Both the position numbers and the translations under genes were made by a program. From the NCBI GenBank assembly GCA_002197995.1, contig NGZR01000001.1, forward strand, positions 13,783,501-13,847,500: a stretch of DNA of 64,000 nucleotides, read 5' to 3'. The stretch is from Gaeumannomyces sp. JS-464 (Eukaryota; Ascomycota; Sordariomycetes; Magnaporthales; Magnaporthaceae). Shown in pieces: positions 25,310-36,086 of this stretch (position 1 is the stretch's first letter; each line of letters starts with the position of its first letter). The notes under the pieces were generated by a model that was not told the DNA's origin, did not search any database, and was given only the letters and a program-made list of their open reading frames with translations.

Positions 25310-25686
25310 GCAATTTTACATTATTTAAGTTTTTTTTTTAATTTAACACCGTTTAAACTTTATTTTTAAATATAAACGATATTTTAAAAACTAATAACGT
25401 GTTTTTAAAAACTCGACTTTTTATGTAAAAGGACGTGCTAAAGTACCGCTTTATTATATAAACCAAAAAATCCAACAGTTTAAACACTATTATATATTAA
25501 GCCCCGAAGCTTTTATAAGTAACGCTTTAAACGACCCCGTTACACTATCCCTTTTTTAAAAAGGCCGCGTTTTCGAAAGCTTAATAGTAAAAACCGCGGT
25601 ACGCTTTTTTTTTAAAAGGTTTAGCTCCGGTTATTACTTTTACTTCGGTATAACGCACTTATTAAATTATTACGCTGTTTTACTTA
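25310..25686. other. AT-rich spacer between pogo elements A and B
   Basis: No gene is seen. About 130 bp at 25420-25550 match 27850-27990 in the same orientation (core GTACCGCTTTATTA), so the spacer is itself a fragment of another repeat into which the pogo elements jumped. Confidence 0.5.
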
Positions 25687-27544
25687 ACGTAATTTACTAG
25701 CGAGTAACGCATATTAGGGAATAACGCGTTTTTTATCGCGATTCGCGTTTCCTATTTCCAATTTTAATTTTTTAACAACCACAAATAGCATCGACATCCA
25801 ACGAGGCCAAAATTGTTTTTACTATACAAGCAATTTAATTTAATGCATAATTAAATGTGCGTTTAACAGCTAAAATTTACGACGTTTTTAAAGCCACGTT
25901 ACGTCGCTAACGCGCTAGCCGACCTGCTCGACGCGACAGCATGCTTAAAAATCGAAAATTAACGGAATTCGAAAAAAAAGCGTTTGTTAAATACATATTC
26001 GAGCTGGATTTTCGCGCATTTCCTCCCCGGCCTTTTAGTGTTAAAAATATAGCCAACCGATTGCTCGCCAAACGCGACGCGGGCATTATCGGGATTAACT
26101 GGGTCGCGAAGTTCGTTAAACGCCGCCCGGAGCTCGGTACGCGTTGGATTCGAAAGTACAATTACCAAAAGGCTAAATGCGAAAATCCCAAGCTCGTTTT
26201 TGCGTAATTCGACCTTATGCGGAACATTATAGCCAAATATGGCATCCTAGATAACGATATTATTTTCGACGAAACCGGCTTCCTTATAAGCATAATCGTT
26301 ACCGTTATAATTATTATAATATCGAAAGGCCGTGGTAAAATAAAGCTAATTTAGTTTAGCAATTAAAAATGGGCTATAATTATTTAAAAAGTTAACTATT
26401 GCGGCTGGGCAATCCCCTTTTTTATTATCGTTAAAAGGCAATACCACCTGGCTAATTAGTATTCGAAAACCGGCCTTTTACGCGATTGGGTTATTTTAAT
26501 AAGTTTTAACGGGTAAATTACAAATAAGCTCGGTTTGGAATGGATTTAGCATTTCGATAAACATATAATATCGCGTATAAAAAGCCCTTATCATTTGTTA
26601 ATGCTAAACGGATACGAAAGCTATTACTCGACGGATTTCGAACTTTATTACCAAAAATATAACATTATTACGTTTTGCATACCTTCGCATTCGTTTTACT
26701 TTTTTTAACCGTTTAACGTTAAATGCTTTAGCCCGCTAAAAAAAACGTACGGTTAACAAATCGAAGGTTTAATAAAGTTACACGTTAACCACGTAATTAA
26801 AATCGAGTTCTTTTCGGCGTTTAAAGCGGCATTTTTTAACTTTTTAAGCGAAAAAAATATTTAAAAAGGTTTCCGAAAAGCTAGCTTTGCTTTTTTTAAT
26901 TCGGATTCGGTTTTGGAAAAGCTGGATGTAAAATTACAAACTTTAACTCCCCGGAAAAAGCTTTTAAACGACGCCGAACTTTGGACTTTTAAAACGCCCC
27001 GGATAGTTAAAAACGCAATTTCGCAATCCGAACATATTAAAACTCGAATTTCCAATTACCGAAGCAATTTTCCGTTACTTATGCTAACGGTTGTAAACTA
27101 ATTAACGAAAGGGGTTAAAGCAATTATGCATCGGGTTAACCTTTTGGAAAAAAAGAACTCCAAATTTCGAAAAGCGAACGAAGCATTAAACAAACGCCGG
27201 AGGGCTAAAAAAACACGTGTTTAATAAAAAGGGTTACATATTGTTAAAAAAATACGAAATGTTTTAAACCAGCAGGAGCTGGATGGGCAGCTATAGTAAA
27301 AAATACGCGATTATAAGGGTTAAAAAAAAAGGGCGACGACAATTCGTCGGCGATATAGCACGTGCGGTAAAACCGGATACAATACGCGCACTTGTTAGGA
27401 AGAAATAGAAATGTCCGATATATATAGTTCCGAATAGTTTAAATGGATTTATAGCGTTATTAGGTTGGCATGCGCGTCGATTAACGGGAGGTTGGGTGTG
27501 GGTGCGTTACTCGCTGGTGTGCGTTACTCGCTGGTGAACTACGT
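25687..27544 (+). mobile_element. Pogo/Fot1-type DNA transposon B (1,858 bp)
   Basis: Ends read ACGTAATTTACTAGCGAGTA (left) and, reverse complemented, ACGTAGTTCACCAGCGAGTA (right), both flanked by TA (25685-25686 and 27545-27546). The right end contains the motif CACCAGCGAGTAACGCA twice in tandem. The plus strand encodes the transposase. It is close in size to element A but has a different subterminal motif. Confidence 0.82.
25786..27420 (+). pseudogene. Transposase of pogo element B, broken
   Basis: The N-terminal DNA-binding part is open at 25941-26207 (KAFVKYIFELDFRAFPPRPF, LLAKRDAG). The DDE core is legible through stops: NDIIFDETGF near 26255 (first Asp intact), LNGYESYY near 26603, where the family's DGH-type Asp has become Asn, and SPLKKTYG near 26735. 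FFNFLSEKN and KGFRKASFAFF follow near 26830-26900. The tail carries a knuckle, CRRYSTCGKTGYNTRTC, near 27345-27395. The Asp-to-Asn change and the stops fit RIP. Confidence 0.75.
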
Positions 27545-27546
27545 TA

Positions 27547-28241
27547 GCGCTTTGTTAAAAATATAATAACATACGTCGTATTAAAACCCTTAATTCCTAT
27601 AATTTGTTAAACATTTTTTTTAACGCCACGCCCCGTAAAGCCGTGCGCTTCGAGGTGGATGCACTTTTTTAGCATGTTAAAGCTTAAAGTTTAAAATAAA
27701 GCACGCCGATTTACGTGCAAGTACGTGCTATGTAAAATTGTAAACGTTACGAAAGCCTTACCCCGTTACCCTTTTTTTGGAATTACGCTTTTACAAAGGC
27801 AAGCGATAACAGCCAGGTTCGAACTAGTGCACTTACGAAGTGCTTAAATAATGTAAAAGGGACGTGTTAAAGTACCGCTTTATTACATAAATTAAAAGAT
27901 TTAACAGTTTAAGCATTTCGCGTTTAAACTTTTTAACACTACTATATATTAAGCCCTAAAGCCTTTATAGCTAACGCTTTAAGCGACTTTGTTACATTTT
28001 GGGTTTTTTATACACATTTACAAAAGGCGGTTATTAGGTTATATTTAATAATTTTTTTTAAAACTTTTTTAGTTAAATCGTTATGTTTTTCCTCGGTTTT
28101 AACGTAAATAAAACGGTTGTTAAAATAAATTAAAAAACCCGCATTAATTAAGTTTATAAAAATGTGGTTTATTAAGCTTTAAAAAGTAGTTACAGCATTA
28201 ATAAAACTTATTAACATAACGGTATATTTAAAAAGTTCGCA
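27547..28241. other. AT-rich spacer between pogo elements B and C
   Basis: No gene is seen. Part (27850-27990) is shared with 25420-25550. An isolated B-box-like GGTTCGAAC occurs at 27816-27824 without a tRNA fold. Confidence 0.45.
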
Positions 28242-28369
28242 ACGTTATTTATTAGCAAGTGCTATATATTAGCGAATGCTACACCCACACGCGACCTCCG
28301 GTTAATCGACGCGTATGCTAACTTAATAACGCTAAAAATTTATTTAAACTATTTAAAACTATATATTAT

Positions 28370-30037
28370 TACAATTAGGGGTTTGCTTTTAAAGTAAAGC
28401 ACTTCGGTAGCGGAAAGGACAGTATAGCTGGTATTAGTAAACAGGGGAACACGTAACTTAAAAGGACAATTTAATTGCTTGCTTTAAGGGATACTTGGGA
28501 GCTAACTTAGGTTAACTAATGCCGAAGCCTTAGTTAATAACTACTTAGGTTTGTAGGAAATCCATCCTTTATATACACGTTATTTTACTTTAGTAGTTTT
28601 TTAAATTTATAGCTTTGTTTCGAGTTTTTACAAATCCACAAATCTTTTTTTGGATTTGTTGCTTTGTTCCGAGTTTTTACAAATTTACAAATCCTTTTTT
28701 GGATTTGTTACTTTGTTTTTAGTTTTTACAAATTTATAAATCCTTTTTTGGATTTGCTTTAAGTAGTTTACCTAGTTACGTAACTTTCGTTTCCGCCGTA
28801 AGCGGGGTAAAAATACCATTTAAAGTCCTTTTTTGCCTTATGTCCTAAGGCTTGCATGCTGGTCGTAATATTAGGTTTCCCTTTTTAGGCTAAATCTTTT
28901 TAGCTATAATTTATTGCCCCGCTTTTTGTTAATTGGTAAGTATTTTCCTTTTTTACTATTTCCTTTCCCTTTTTAATTAACGAAACGTTCGGCCGGGTGC
29001 AAAAACGTCTTTTGCGAAGAAAACCCTTTAACGTAAAAACCTATTTGCTTAAGTTTTTTTTTTCTTATTAAAATGCTTTTTTGCTTTTTTGCTACGAAGT
29101 TTTAAAACGCGAAAAGTGTAAAGCCTCCTTTTAGGACTTATCGCGGTGCGTGGAGTACTTTAGTCGAAACCGCTCGGGTTGTAACATTTTAAGCCTTTTT
29201 CCCGCGCAATTCCGAAAAATTGGAAAATAATACGCAAAATTAAAAGCCGAGCTAAAAGCAAAAGAGGAAAAGCGCCGTGCCGTAAAACGGGAGCTTTTTA
29301 CTGCTAATGCCCGCATTAAACGTTTAAAAACGCAAAAAAAACGTGGTTTAAAAAGAAAATGCGCGCGTTTCGGCGCGGTATTAATGCTATGGAGGAGTTG
29401 GAGCGTGTCGAGCGGGAGGAGGCCAACCGGGAGGCTCGCTAAATTGCTTCGCAACCCGAGCCATCCGTAGCTCTTGCCGTTTTTCCCGACTAGCAAGCGT
29501 TCGGGGTTAATTTTAACCTGGATTTGCTTGCCTTTTTTAACTATAGTAAGTTACGATGTTTTCTAATAACTTTTTTGGGTTTTATAACGCACTAAGTGTG
29601 GTTTTGGTTTTCCTGCCGAGGTTTTATGTTCGAATTTTGGCATAACTATTGTTAAAAACCCAATTGTCGAGTTTCCAACGATTGGTTTTTTAGCTACTTT
29701 TGCTTTTGCTAACTTTTTTGTAAATGCTTTTACCGGTATTTCGTTAAGGCCTTTTAGCAGTTTATAAGGTTGGTTGCTTTTTCCCACATGTTTTTTTCGT
29801 GGCCGTACTTTTTCCATTTAATTAGGTATTTTTTAGGCCTATTTTTTAACTTATAGTTTAAAATTTCTTCGATTTCGTACTTTTATTTTAAATTAACTTT
29901 TATTAACTTATTATTTTTAAAGCCCGGTAACGCTAATTTAAATAAAGAAATATAAAAAACCGGGTAGGATTTTATAGTTAGCGGTAGTTGGAATTTGTAA
30001 TTTACGTTCGAAACTTTTTTTAATATTTTAAAAAGTT
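28370..30037. other. Inserted AT-rich sequence inside element C, origin unclear
   Basis: It separates the left end of element C from the foldback element. On the plus strand near 29225-29520 a coiled-coil-like basic stretch is readable (AELKAKEEKRRAVKRELFTA, then GINAMEELERVEREEANREA), followed by acidic/aromatic residues. It resembles C-terminal regions of fungal transposon-associated proteins, but I cannot name the family. The minus-strand open frame at 29563-29817 is lysine-rich and unrecognised. Confidence 0.4.
28612..28758. repeat. Three 49-bp tandem repeats with internal inverted ACAAATCC / GGATTTGT
   Basis: Units start at 28612, 28661 and 28710, each reading roughly RCTTTGTTYYGAGTTTTTAC. 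Each contains ACAAATCC-like and GGATTTGT arms that can pair. The decreasing match is explained by C-to-T changes. Confidence 0.8.
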
Positions 30038-30040
30038 CTA

Positions 30041-30469
30041 ACATAGTTTACCACCTTGTCGCGCACCCTTACCTTATCGCGCATTCCAAATCCCATACTA
30101 AACGCGGTTTTTTTTAACTGAATAATTCGGCCAATTTAAGCCCAAATTTAATTAAATTTAAACAGGTTACATTTAACTACGTAGCCGATTTTATAATGAA
30201 TTAGTAATATTTTTATTATTACTTTTTAGGGTTAGTTTGCATATTTGCACAATGTATTGCACGGTGTTTCAAACTAACCCTAAAGGAGTAATAGCAAAAA
30301 TGTTACTAATTTATTATAAAATCGGCTACGTAGTTAAATGTAACCTGTTTAAATTTGATTAAATTTGGGCTTAAATTGGCCGAATTATTCAGTTAAAAAA
30401 AACCGCGTTTAGTATGGGATTTGGAATGCGCGACAAGGTGAGGGTGCGCGACAAGGTGGTGAACTACGT
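30041..30469. mobile_element. Foldback (MITE-like) element 1, 429 bp
   Basis: Two arms of about 180 bp are inverted copies around a roughly 65-bp centre containing CTAACCCTAAA / TTAGGGTTAG. Ends read ACATAGTTTACCACCTTGTC (left) and, reverse complemented, ACGTAGTTCACCACCTTGTC (right). Each arm carries two CACCTTGTCGCGCA-type motifs. TA flanks both sides (30039-30040, 30470-30471). There is no coding capacity; it was probably moved by a pogo-type transposase in trans. Confidence 0.8.
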
Positions 30470-30479
30470 TATATCGAAC

Positions 30480-32553
30480 ATTTTTACTTTTTTTTTAATA
30501 AATACGCGTATTATGTCCGGTTTTACCACAAATGCTACATCGCCGACAACTCGCCGTCGCTTTCCTTTTTAAACCTTTTTAATCGCGCATTTTTGCTATA
30601 ATTATTTATTTAGCTTTTACTGGTTTAAAACATTTCGTACTTCGTTTATAATAAATAACCCTTTTAATTAAACACGTGTTTTTTTAGCCTTTCGGCGTTT
30701 ACTTAGTGCTTCGTTCGCCTTTTTAAACGTAAACACTTCGGTTTAAAAAAGGGCTACTTTATTTATAATCGTTTTCGCCCCTTTTGCGATTTAATTTATA
30801 ACTATATAAATGGAAGTCGGAAAACTACTTTAGTAATTAGAAATCCGAGTTTTAATATGTTCGAATTACGAAATTGCTTTTTTAACTATCCTAAACATTT
30901 TAAAGTTTAAAGTTCGGGGTTGTTTAAAAGCGTTTTTAAAAAAGTTAAAATTCGTAACCTTATATTTAGCTTTTTTAAAACCGAATTTAAATTTAAAAAC
31001 GCAAAATTAGCTTTTTAAAAACCTTTTAAATATTTTTTTAATTATAAAATTAAAAAATGCCGTTTTAAACGCTAAAAAAAACTCGACTTTAATTACGTAA
31101 TTAACTTGTAACTTTATTAATTTTCGATTTATTAACTGTACGCCTGCTTTATTAAACTGAAATACTTAACGTTAAACGGTTAAAAAAAGTAAAACGAATG
31201 CGAAAGTATGCAAAACGTAATAATGTTATATTTTTAGCAATAAAACTTAAAATCCGTTAAATAGTAACTTTCGTAACCGTTTAATATTAATAAACGATAA
31301 AATCCTGTAAAACGAGCTATAATACGTTTATCGAAATGCTAAATCTATTTTAAACCGAGCTCGTTCGTAGTCCACCCGTTAACGCTCGTTATAATAACCC
31401 AATTACGTGGAAAGTTGGTTTTTAAATACTAATTAGCTAAATAATACTGCCTTTTAACGATAATAAAAGGAAAACCCGTTTAACCGTAACAATTAACCTT
31501 TTAAATAATTATAACTTATTCCTAATTATTAAACTAAACTATTTTTGCTTACCACGGTTTTTTAATGTTATAATAACTAACGTGGTTTACAAGCGAGTGG
31601 AACACCCAAGCGAGTGGAACACTTTAAAATTCCATACTAAACGCCGTTTTCGACACCCTTGGTAAATCGACCAATTTAGCGTAAAATTCCGTGAAAATTT
31701 AAATAATAATATTTAATTATATTACGGATTTTATATTAAATTAGTGCGATTTTTAACGGCGCTAACCCTAACGTAGTAATTAGTTAAGTTTTCTCCATAC
31801 TAAATTTAATATAGGGAAATTTTAATCGTTTGCCCCACTATAAATAGCGCTAGTAAAAATCGCACTAATTTATTATAAAATCCGTAATATAATTAAATAT
31901 TATTAAATTTTCACGGAATTTTACGCTAAATTGGTCGATTTACTAAAAGTGTTAAAAACGACGTTTAATATGGAATTTTAAAGTGTTCCACTCGTTTAAA
32001 TGTTCCACTCGCTTGTAAACCACGTTATAACGGTAGCGATTATGCTTATAAAAAAACCGGTTTCGTTAAAATTATAAAATATCGTTATTTTAAACGCCAT
32101 ATTTGGCTATAATATTCCGTATAAAATCGAACCACGCAAAAACGAGCTTGGGATCGTTGCATTTGGCTTTTTAATAGTTGTATTTTCGAATTTAACGCGT
32201 GCCGAGCTTTGCGCGGCGTTTAACAAACTTTTCGACTCAGCATTTGCTAACGGTGCCCGCGTCGCGTTCGGTAAATAATTGGTTAGTTATAGCTTTAATA
32301 CTAAAAGGGCAGGGAGGAAATGCGTGAAAATCCAGCTCGAGTATGTATTTAACAAGCGCTTTTTTTCGAATTCCGTTAATTTCCGGAAGTTGAACTTACA
32401 ATCGCGTCGAGCAAATTGGCCGCACTTTCGCTAAGCGAGGGTGGAAAAGTCGATTTCGTAAATTTTAGCAACGCCCCGGATATTTAATTGTAAATTCGAT
32501 GCGATCGTTTAAAAAGCCAAAACAATTTTACGTTCGTCGCTTTTGTTTGCCAT
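30480..32553 (-). pseudogene. Transposase of pogo element C, broken and interrupted
   Basis: The minus-strand start at 32553 encodes the MANKSDERKIVL-type N-terminus seen in element A. Foldback element 2 (31580-32025) splits the DDE core, and stops are frequent throughout. The C-terminal knuckle region is legible near 30520-30560. Confidence 0.65.
31580..32025. mobile_element. Foldback (MITE-like) element 2, 446 bp
   Basis: Long inverted arms of about 190 bp surround an unpaired centre. Ends read ACGTGGTTTACAAGCGAGTG on both sides, each with two tandem AAGCGAGTGGAACA motifs. TA flanks both ends (31578-31579, 32026-32027). It is inserted in the transposase of element C and has no coding capacity. 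Confidence 0.82.
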
Positions 32554-32640
32554 TATTTGTTGTGGAAATATTTGTAAATGATGTTAAATTAACGCGTGGA
32601 CGCGTTAATTGTAGCATTCGCTAATGTGTGGCATTTGGCA

Positions 32641-33411
32641 ATAAACCTGGCCAGAATTCCGTTGAGCAGCGGGAGAGACCGGCCGAGGGACAAGGTAACT
32701 GATGAGAAGAAATGATCTTAAGTCAGTATGGGCGGGTTGAGGCAGAAGTCATGTAACTGACTGCGGAGAGGACGACTCACTCTTGGTTATCAACTCCATA
32801 ATGCTGGAAGCCAAGGGCTCCCAGTACCTAATTCTCCGCCCTAAGACACAAGCGGTGGGCTGATGACCCCGGCGCACGAGAGCTGCCTCGTTTGATCTGC
32901 CAGTATTCATGCATGTCTCTCCTGAGAGCTAGCGGGCTCCTGCTGGGGTGGTGGGTTTGCGGTTTTCCTGCTTGCCGGGGGTCTGTTTGTCGAGGTTAAG
33001 GTGGCTCTGGTTGAATTAACGAAGAGCCAGCGATGCTCAGCCTAGCGCCACGGCGGCAAGGGAGGCGAACAAAAAAGGAAGGGTATGAAAAGACACGAAA
33101 GTCTCGGCGAAGGTGCCCTCCCAGATCTCGTTGTCGCAGCCACTGAAATCTCGACTTGATAAGCTAAGGCCTAAAAGAGGTCGACAGTGAGCACGCAAGC
33201 CAAGAGAGACAATGAAACGGGGTGCGAGGATATGAATAGAGAGCAATCATGTTTCAAAGGGGTGCATGATACCCAATGAGACGAAGGGCCAAATGATATC
33301 TCGTCTCTTCCATGTTATTAATCAAGGAGCCCCGGAAGGCAGGCATGTAAGATGTGTACAGTGTGGCTGAGCGAAGAAGACCGAGTAGAAAAGGTATGAA
33401 AGTCGATATAA
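32641..33411. other. Unique sequence after the transposon block, no gene recognised
   Basis: Base composition returns abruptly to balanced values at about 32645. Short open frames only. No carboxypeptidase catalytic motifs are seen here that could complete the adjacent propeptide ORF. Confidence 0.4.
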
Positions 33412-33711
33412 TCACAGGTCGTCGATCAGCAGCGTCATCCTGAGGCCCAGGCGCTCGAGCTCGGCCACGGCCTCCGGCGCCACCGCGACGTCGAGGTGGT
33501 CGTGGGCCTCGGCGCAGGCAAGCGGGGCGGCCGCCTCGATGTTGGCGACGGCGTCGGCGACGGCCGCGTAGTCGACCGCCGCGTCGATCTGGTAGACCTT
33601 GTAGCCGTCGTATATGGACGCGCGCTTCTCGAGGCGCGACAACACCGAGGCCGTTGCCAGCGGGAGGGCCGCGACGGCCAGCCCGAGCGCCTTTTTCATC
33701 GAGAATTTCAT
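33412..33711 (-). CDS. Secreted M14 carboxypeptidase propeptide-like protein (99 aa, catalytic domain missing)
   Basis: The ORF starts MKFSMKKALGLAVAALPLAT, a typical signal peptide (basic start, hydrophobic core, small residues near 20-22). It then reads SRLEKR, a KR-type processing site, and a domain resembling the activation propeptide of metallocarboxypeptidases A (YDGYKVYQID near residue 34, HLDVAVAPEAV near 71, LLIDDL at the end). In the family this 80-90 residue unit folds over and inhibits the roughly 300-residue zinc peptidase that follows. Here a TGA ends it exactly where the peptidase would begin, and no catalytic HxxE segment lies downstream. It could be a truncated gene at the edge of the transposon block, a first exon with unseen continuation, or a free-standing inhibitor-like propeptide. 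Confidence 0.6.
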   Translation of the reverse strand: MKFSMKKALGLAVAALPLATASVLSRLEKRASIYDGYKVYQIDAAVDYAAVADAVANIEAAAPLACAEAHDHLDVAVAPEAVAELERLGLRMTLLIDDL

Positions 33712-36086
33712 GACGGGCTGCAGGCGGCAGGGGACTCAGTCAGGGAGGGGTTTTTCGTAGGGGCGCGGTTCTGCGCTCGCTGGCCGATGATAAGCCAGCC
33801 GGGAAGGATACTGTGCGCACCACTTGCGAGGGGGCAAGCCTGCTTATCAACAGTTTCGCCAAAGGAGAGACAGGATAAGGCCGGAAGACGCGCCGCCCGG
33901 GTCTACGACCCCAACGACGGGGGGTCGCCAAGGGGTAGCATCATGGTCCTAGCCACGGACGGACATGCATGCGGGGTTCGACGTCGACTGACGCATGCTG
34001 TCCTTGGCCACGGAGAAAAAAGGCTGACAGAGCTGGTAGCATGAGTTGGAGGGAAAGAGGTGGTCCAGGAGTGCCCGTTTCGCACGAGTCGATAGGTTGC
34101 TGACCGAGACGGCCAGAAATCGCGGCTTGCTACGTCGTCGGCTAAGAATAAAAAGATCCATCGTTCCAAGAGGAGGGGGACTACGCCAAAGTGGCAGCGA
34201 GATAGGATATGCACTAACATTAGACTTGGGATTTGGAGAAACCCAAGCATGCACGCCAAGCTCTCGTTTCTTGCTGATCGCTGCTACGCCGTCGTCTCGC
34301 CGCTGTCACATTCCCTATCGGACCTGCAAGCACCGCCCGAAAAAAAAAGAGCCAAGCTCACCAAGAAACGCTAGCCAGGCACGCCAGGGTCCATGGGCAG
34401 ATTCAAGGCTTGCCGGCTGCCGAATCCAGTTACGCTCCCCACGGCCCTCGAGACTGGCATGCACGCGCCGCCGTCTATTTTAACAGCAGCTCCAATTGAT
34501 AGCTGGAGGACAGTATTCATAGCAGAATGTGACGGTATGCCAACAAAACCGTCTACGTAGATACGATAAATAGAGGAGAGGGGTTGATCTGTCGAATGAG
34601 CGCCTGGCCAACTCGATGTCACGACGCAGGTCGACCGAGCCTGGGTGCGTGTGACCTCCCTCCACGCAAACATAACCGAGCCCGGTCACGGCAGCCTGCA
34701 TGACACTGCCTGTTCGTTTGTACGATAAAACGGAAAGTCGTAAGGGAAGCAAGGCCCTGTGGCTCGCCGGAACCCATTCCGGATTTAATTTAGATGCAGG
34801 AATTCACCGAGTTATTCTTTGCGTTTCGCTGCGAGCAGCAGTCTTCCGCGCCATTCGTTCACAAAACCTCTTTCAAAACCCAAGGACTAAAAAAGACCAT
34901 GAAAAGACTTCAAGCCGCTAATTCTAGCAGCTGTCATTTAATCTATCTACCTTATATATTTTTCCGCTTGTCAGGCACGGCCACCTCCTTCAATGCCGAA
35001 CATGATGCAGACGTCCAGGCCGTGATCCTGGACACGTAGGCGTCACCGTCAATGGAAAATCGCCCCTGTTTTCAGAGGTCAAGTTTTCAAAGCAACCGTG
35101 GCCTGGGTTGCAAATAGATGATGGCTGTAGTGGCTTACGGCTTGTGTCGCTTGTCCTCCCATCCTGCTGATGTGTTGTGCAATCTTTCTTTATGTATAGA
35201 TGCGCTTACAGAACCCTTTCAATGTTCCTGGCCTCCTCGATCTACACCCATTATTCGGCCTTCGGGGCCAACATGGCTATGTATTTGGTTTTCTTTGTGA
35301 TCTATAGATGCCATTACTGCTGGATCCATCGTCCCTAAGTCCGGCTGGAAGTTGGCGCGGGACGGCCAGTCCAAGAGCAAATTTGCACAAGAAATGCTCA
35401 ATCATCCAGTGTTCCAAGAGGGATATCCGGGCCATGGGCGTCCCCTCTCCGCTGTCTGTCAATTAAGTACAGTGTAAGTTGACAAATGAGAAATATTGCT
35501 AGCCTACCTTCCTATAGCTAGTGCTGCCAACTCCAACCACGGCTCATTCAGGGGATGGTCGCTTTATCTATAAGCGCCGAGGAGTACGTCTGCCAACAAG
35601 GTCCTCTTTTATAAGTCGTCAAGAATATTAATGTACACAGAAGAAATCTTGAAAGAGCCAGTGGCAGACCATTGCCTCGTAACCAAGATCAGCAGAGAGG
35701 GAGAGAGAAAGAGAGAGAGAAGGCGGTACAACTTTTGCAAACCAATGAGAGTCCAACGAGAGAAGAGGTGCAGGGCTCCATCCAGCAAAAAGAAAGAACA
35801 TGATCAAACATGAAAAACCGTGCAGAGATTAAGTGGTCCACATGACGGCACGGGCGCAGCTTTGCTGGAGGGTGGTCGTGGCTATGTTGGATGAGATCGT
35901 GAGATCGCTGGCCTGCTGGAGTTTGCATTCTGCTGGAGGGGGCCGTAGTCCGTAGTGCCTCAGGCTGGAAGCAGTACTCGGCGGTGACCGGACACGAGAG
36001 GGGGGGGCAGATTTTTCAAGACCCCGGTGCTTGTGCATGTAGAAGAGGCCAGGAGGCTTCGTGATTTCGCCACGCCATCACGTCCG
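33712..36086. other. Intergenic, no recognised gene
   Basis: This contains the upstream region of the propeptide gene and about 2 kb of mixed sequence. A short coding-like stretch on the plus strand near 35300-35470 (ITAGSIVPKSGWKLARDGQS and onward) has no recognised family. A GA-rich simple repeat lies at about 35697-35722. Confidence 0.4.

Larger units (their letters stand above)
28242..32640 (-). mobile_element. Pogo/Fot1-type DNA transposon C, split by later insertions
   Basis: The left end (ACGTTATTTATTAGCAAGTG, then GCTA repeats) and the subsequent TTAATCGACGCGTATGC match element A. The right end near 32620-32640 keeps the TAATGTGTGGCAT part but has lost the outermost bases. The element sequence is interrupted at 28370-30469 and at 31580-32025. 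The transposase start (MANK-type, complement of TTTGCCAT) is at 32553 on the minus strand. It is the right-hand limit of the AT-rich block. Confidence 0.75.

Noticed and set aside
27816..27824. GGTTCGAAC resembling a tRNA B box, possible tRNA or SINE
   Set aside because: No A box at the right distance, no cloverleaf, and no T-run terminator close by.
28612..28758. Spaced repeats that could suggest a CRISPR-like array
   Set aside because: The units are contiguous tandem repeats without unique spacers, in a eukaryotic genome.
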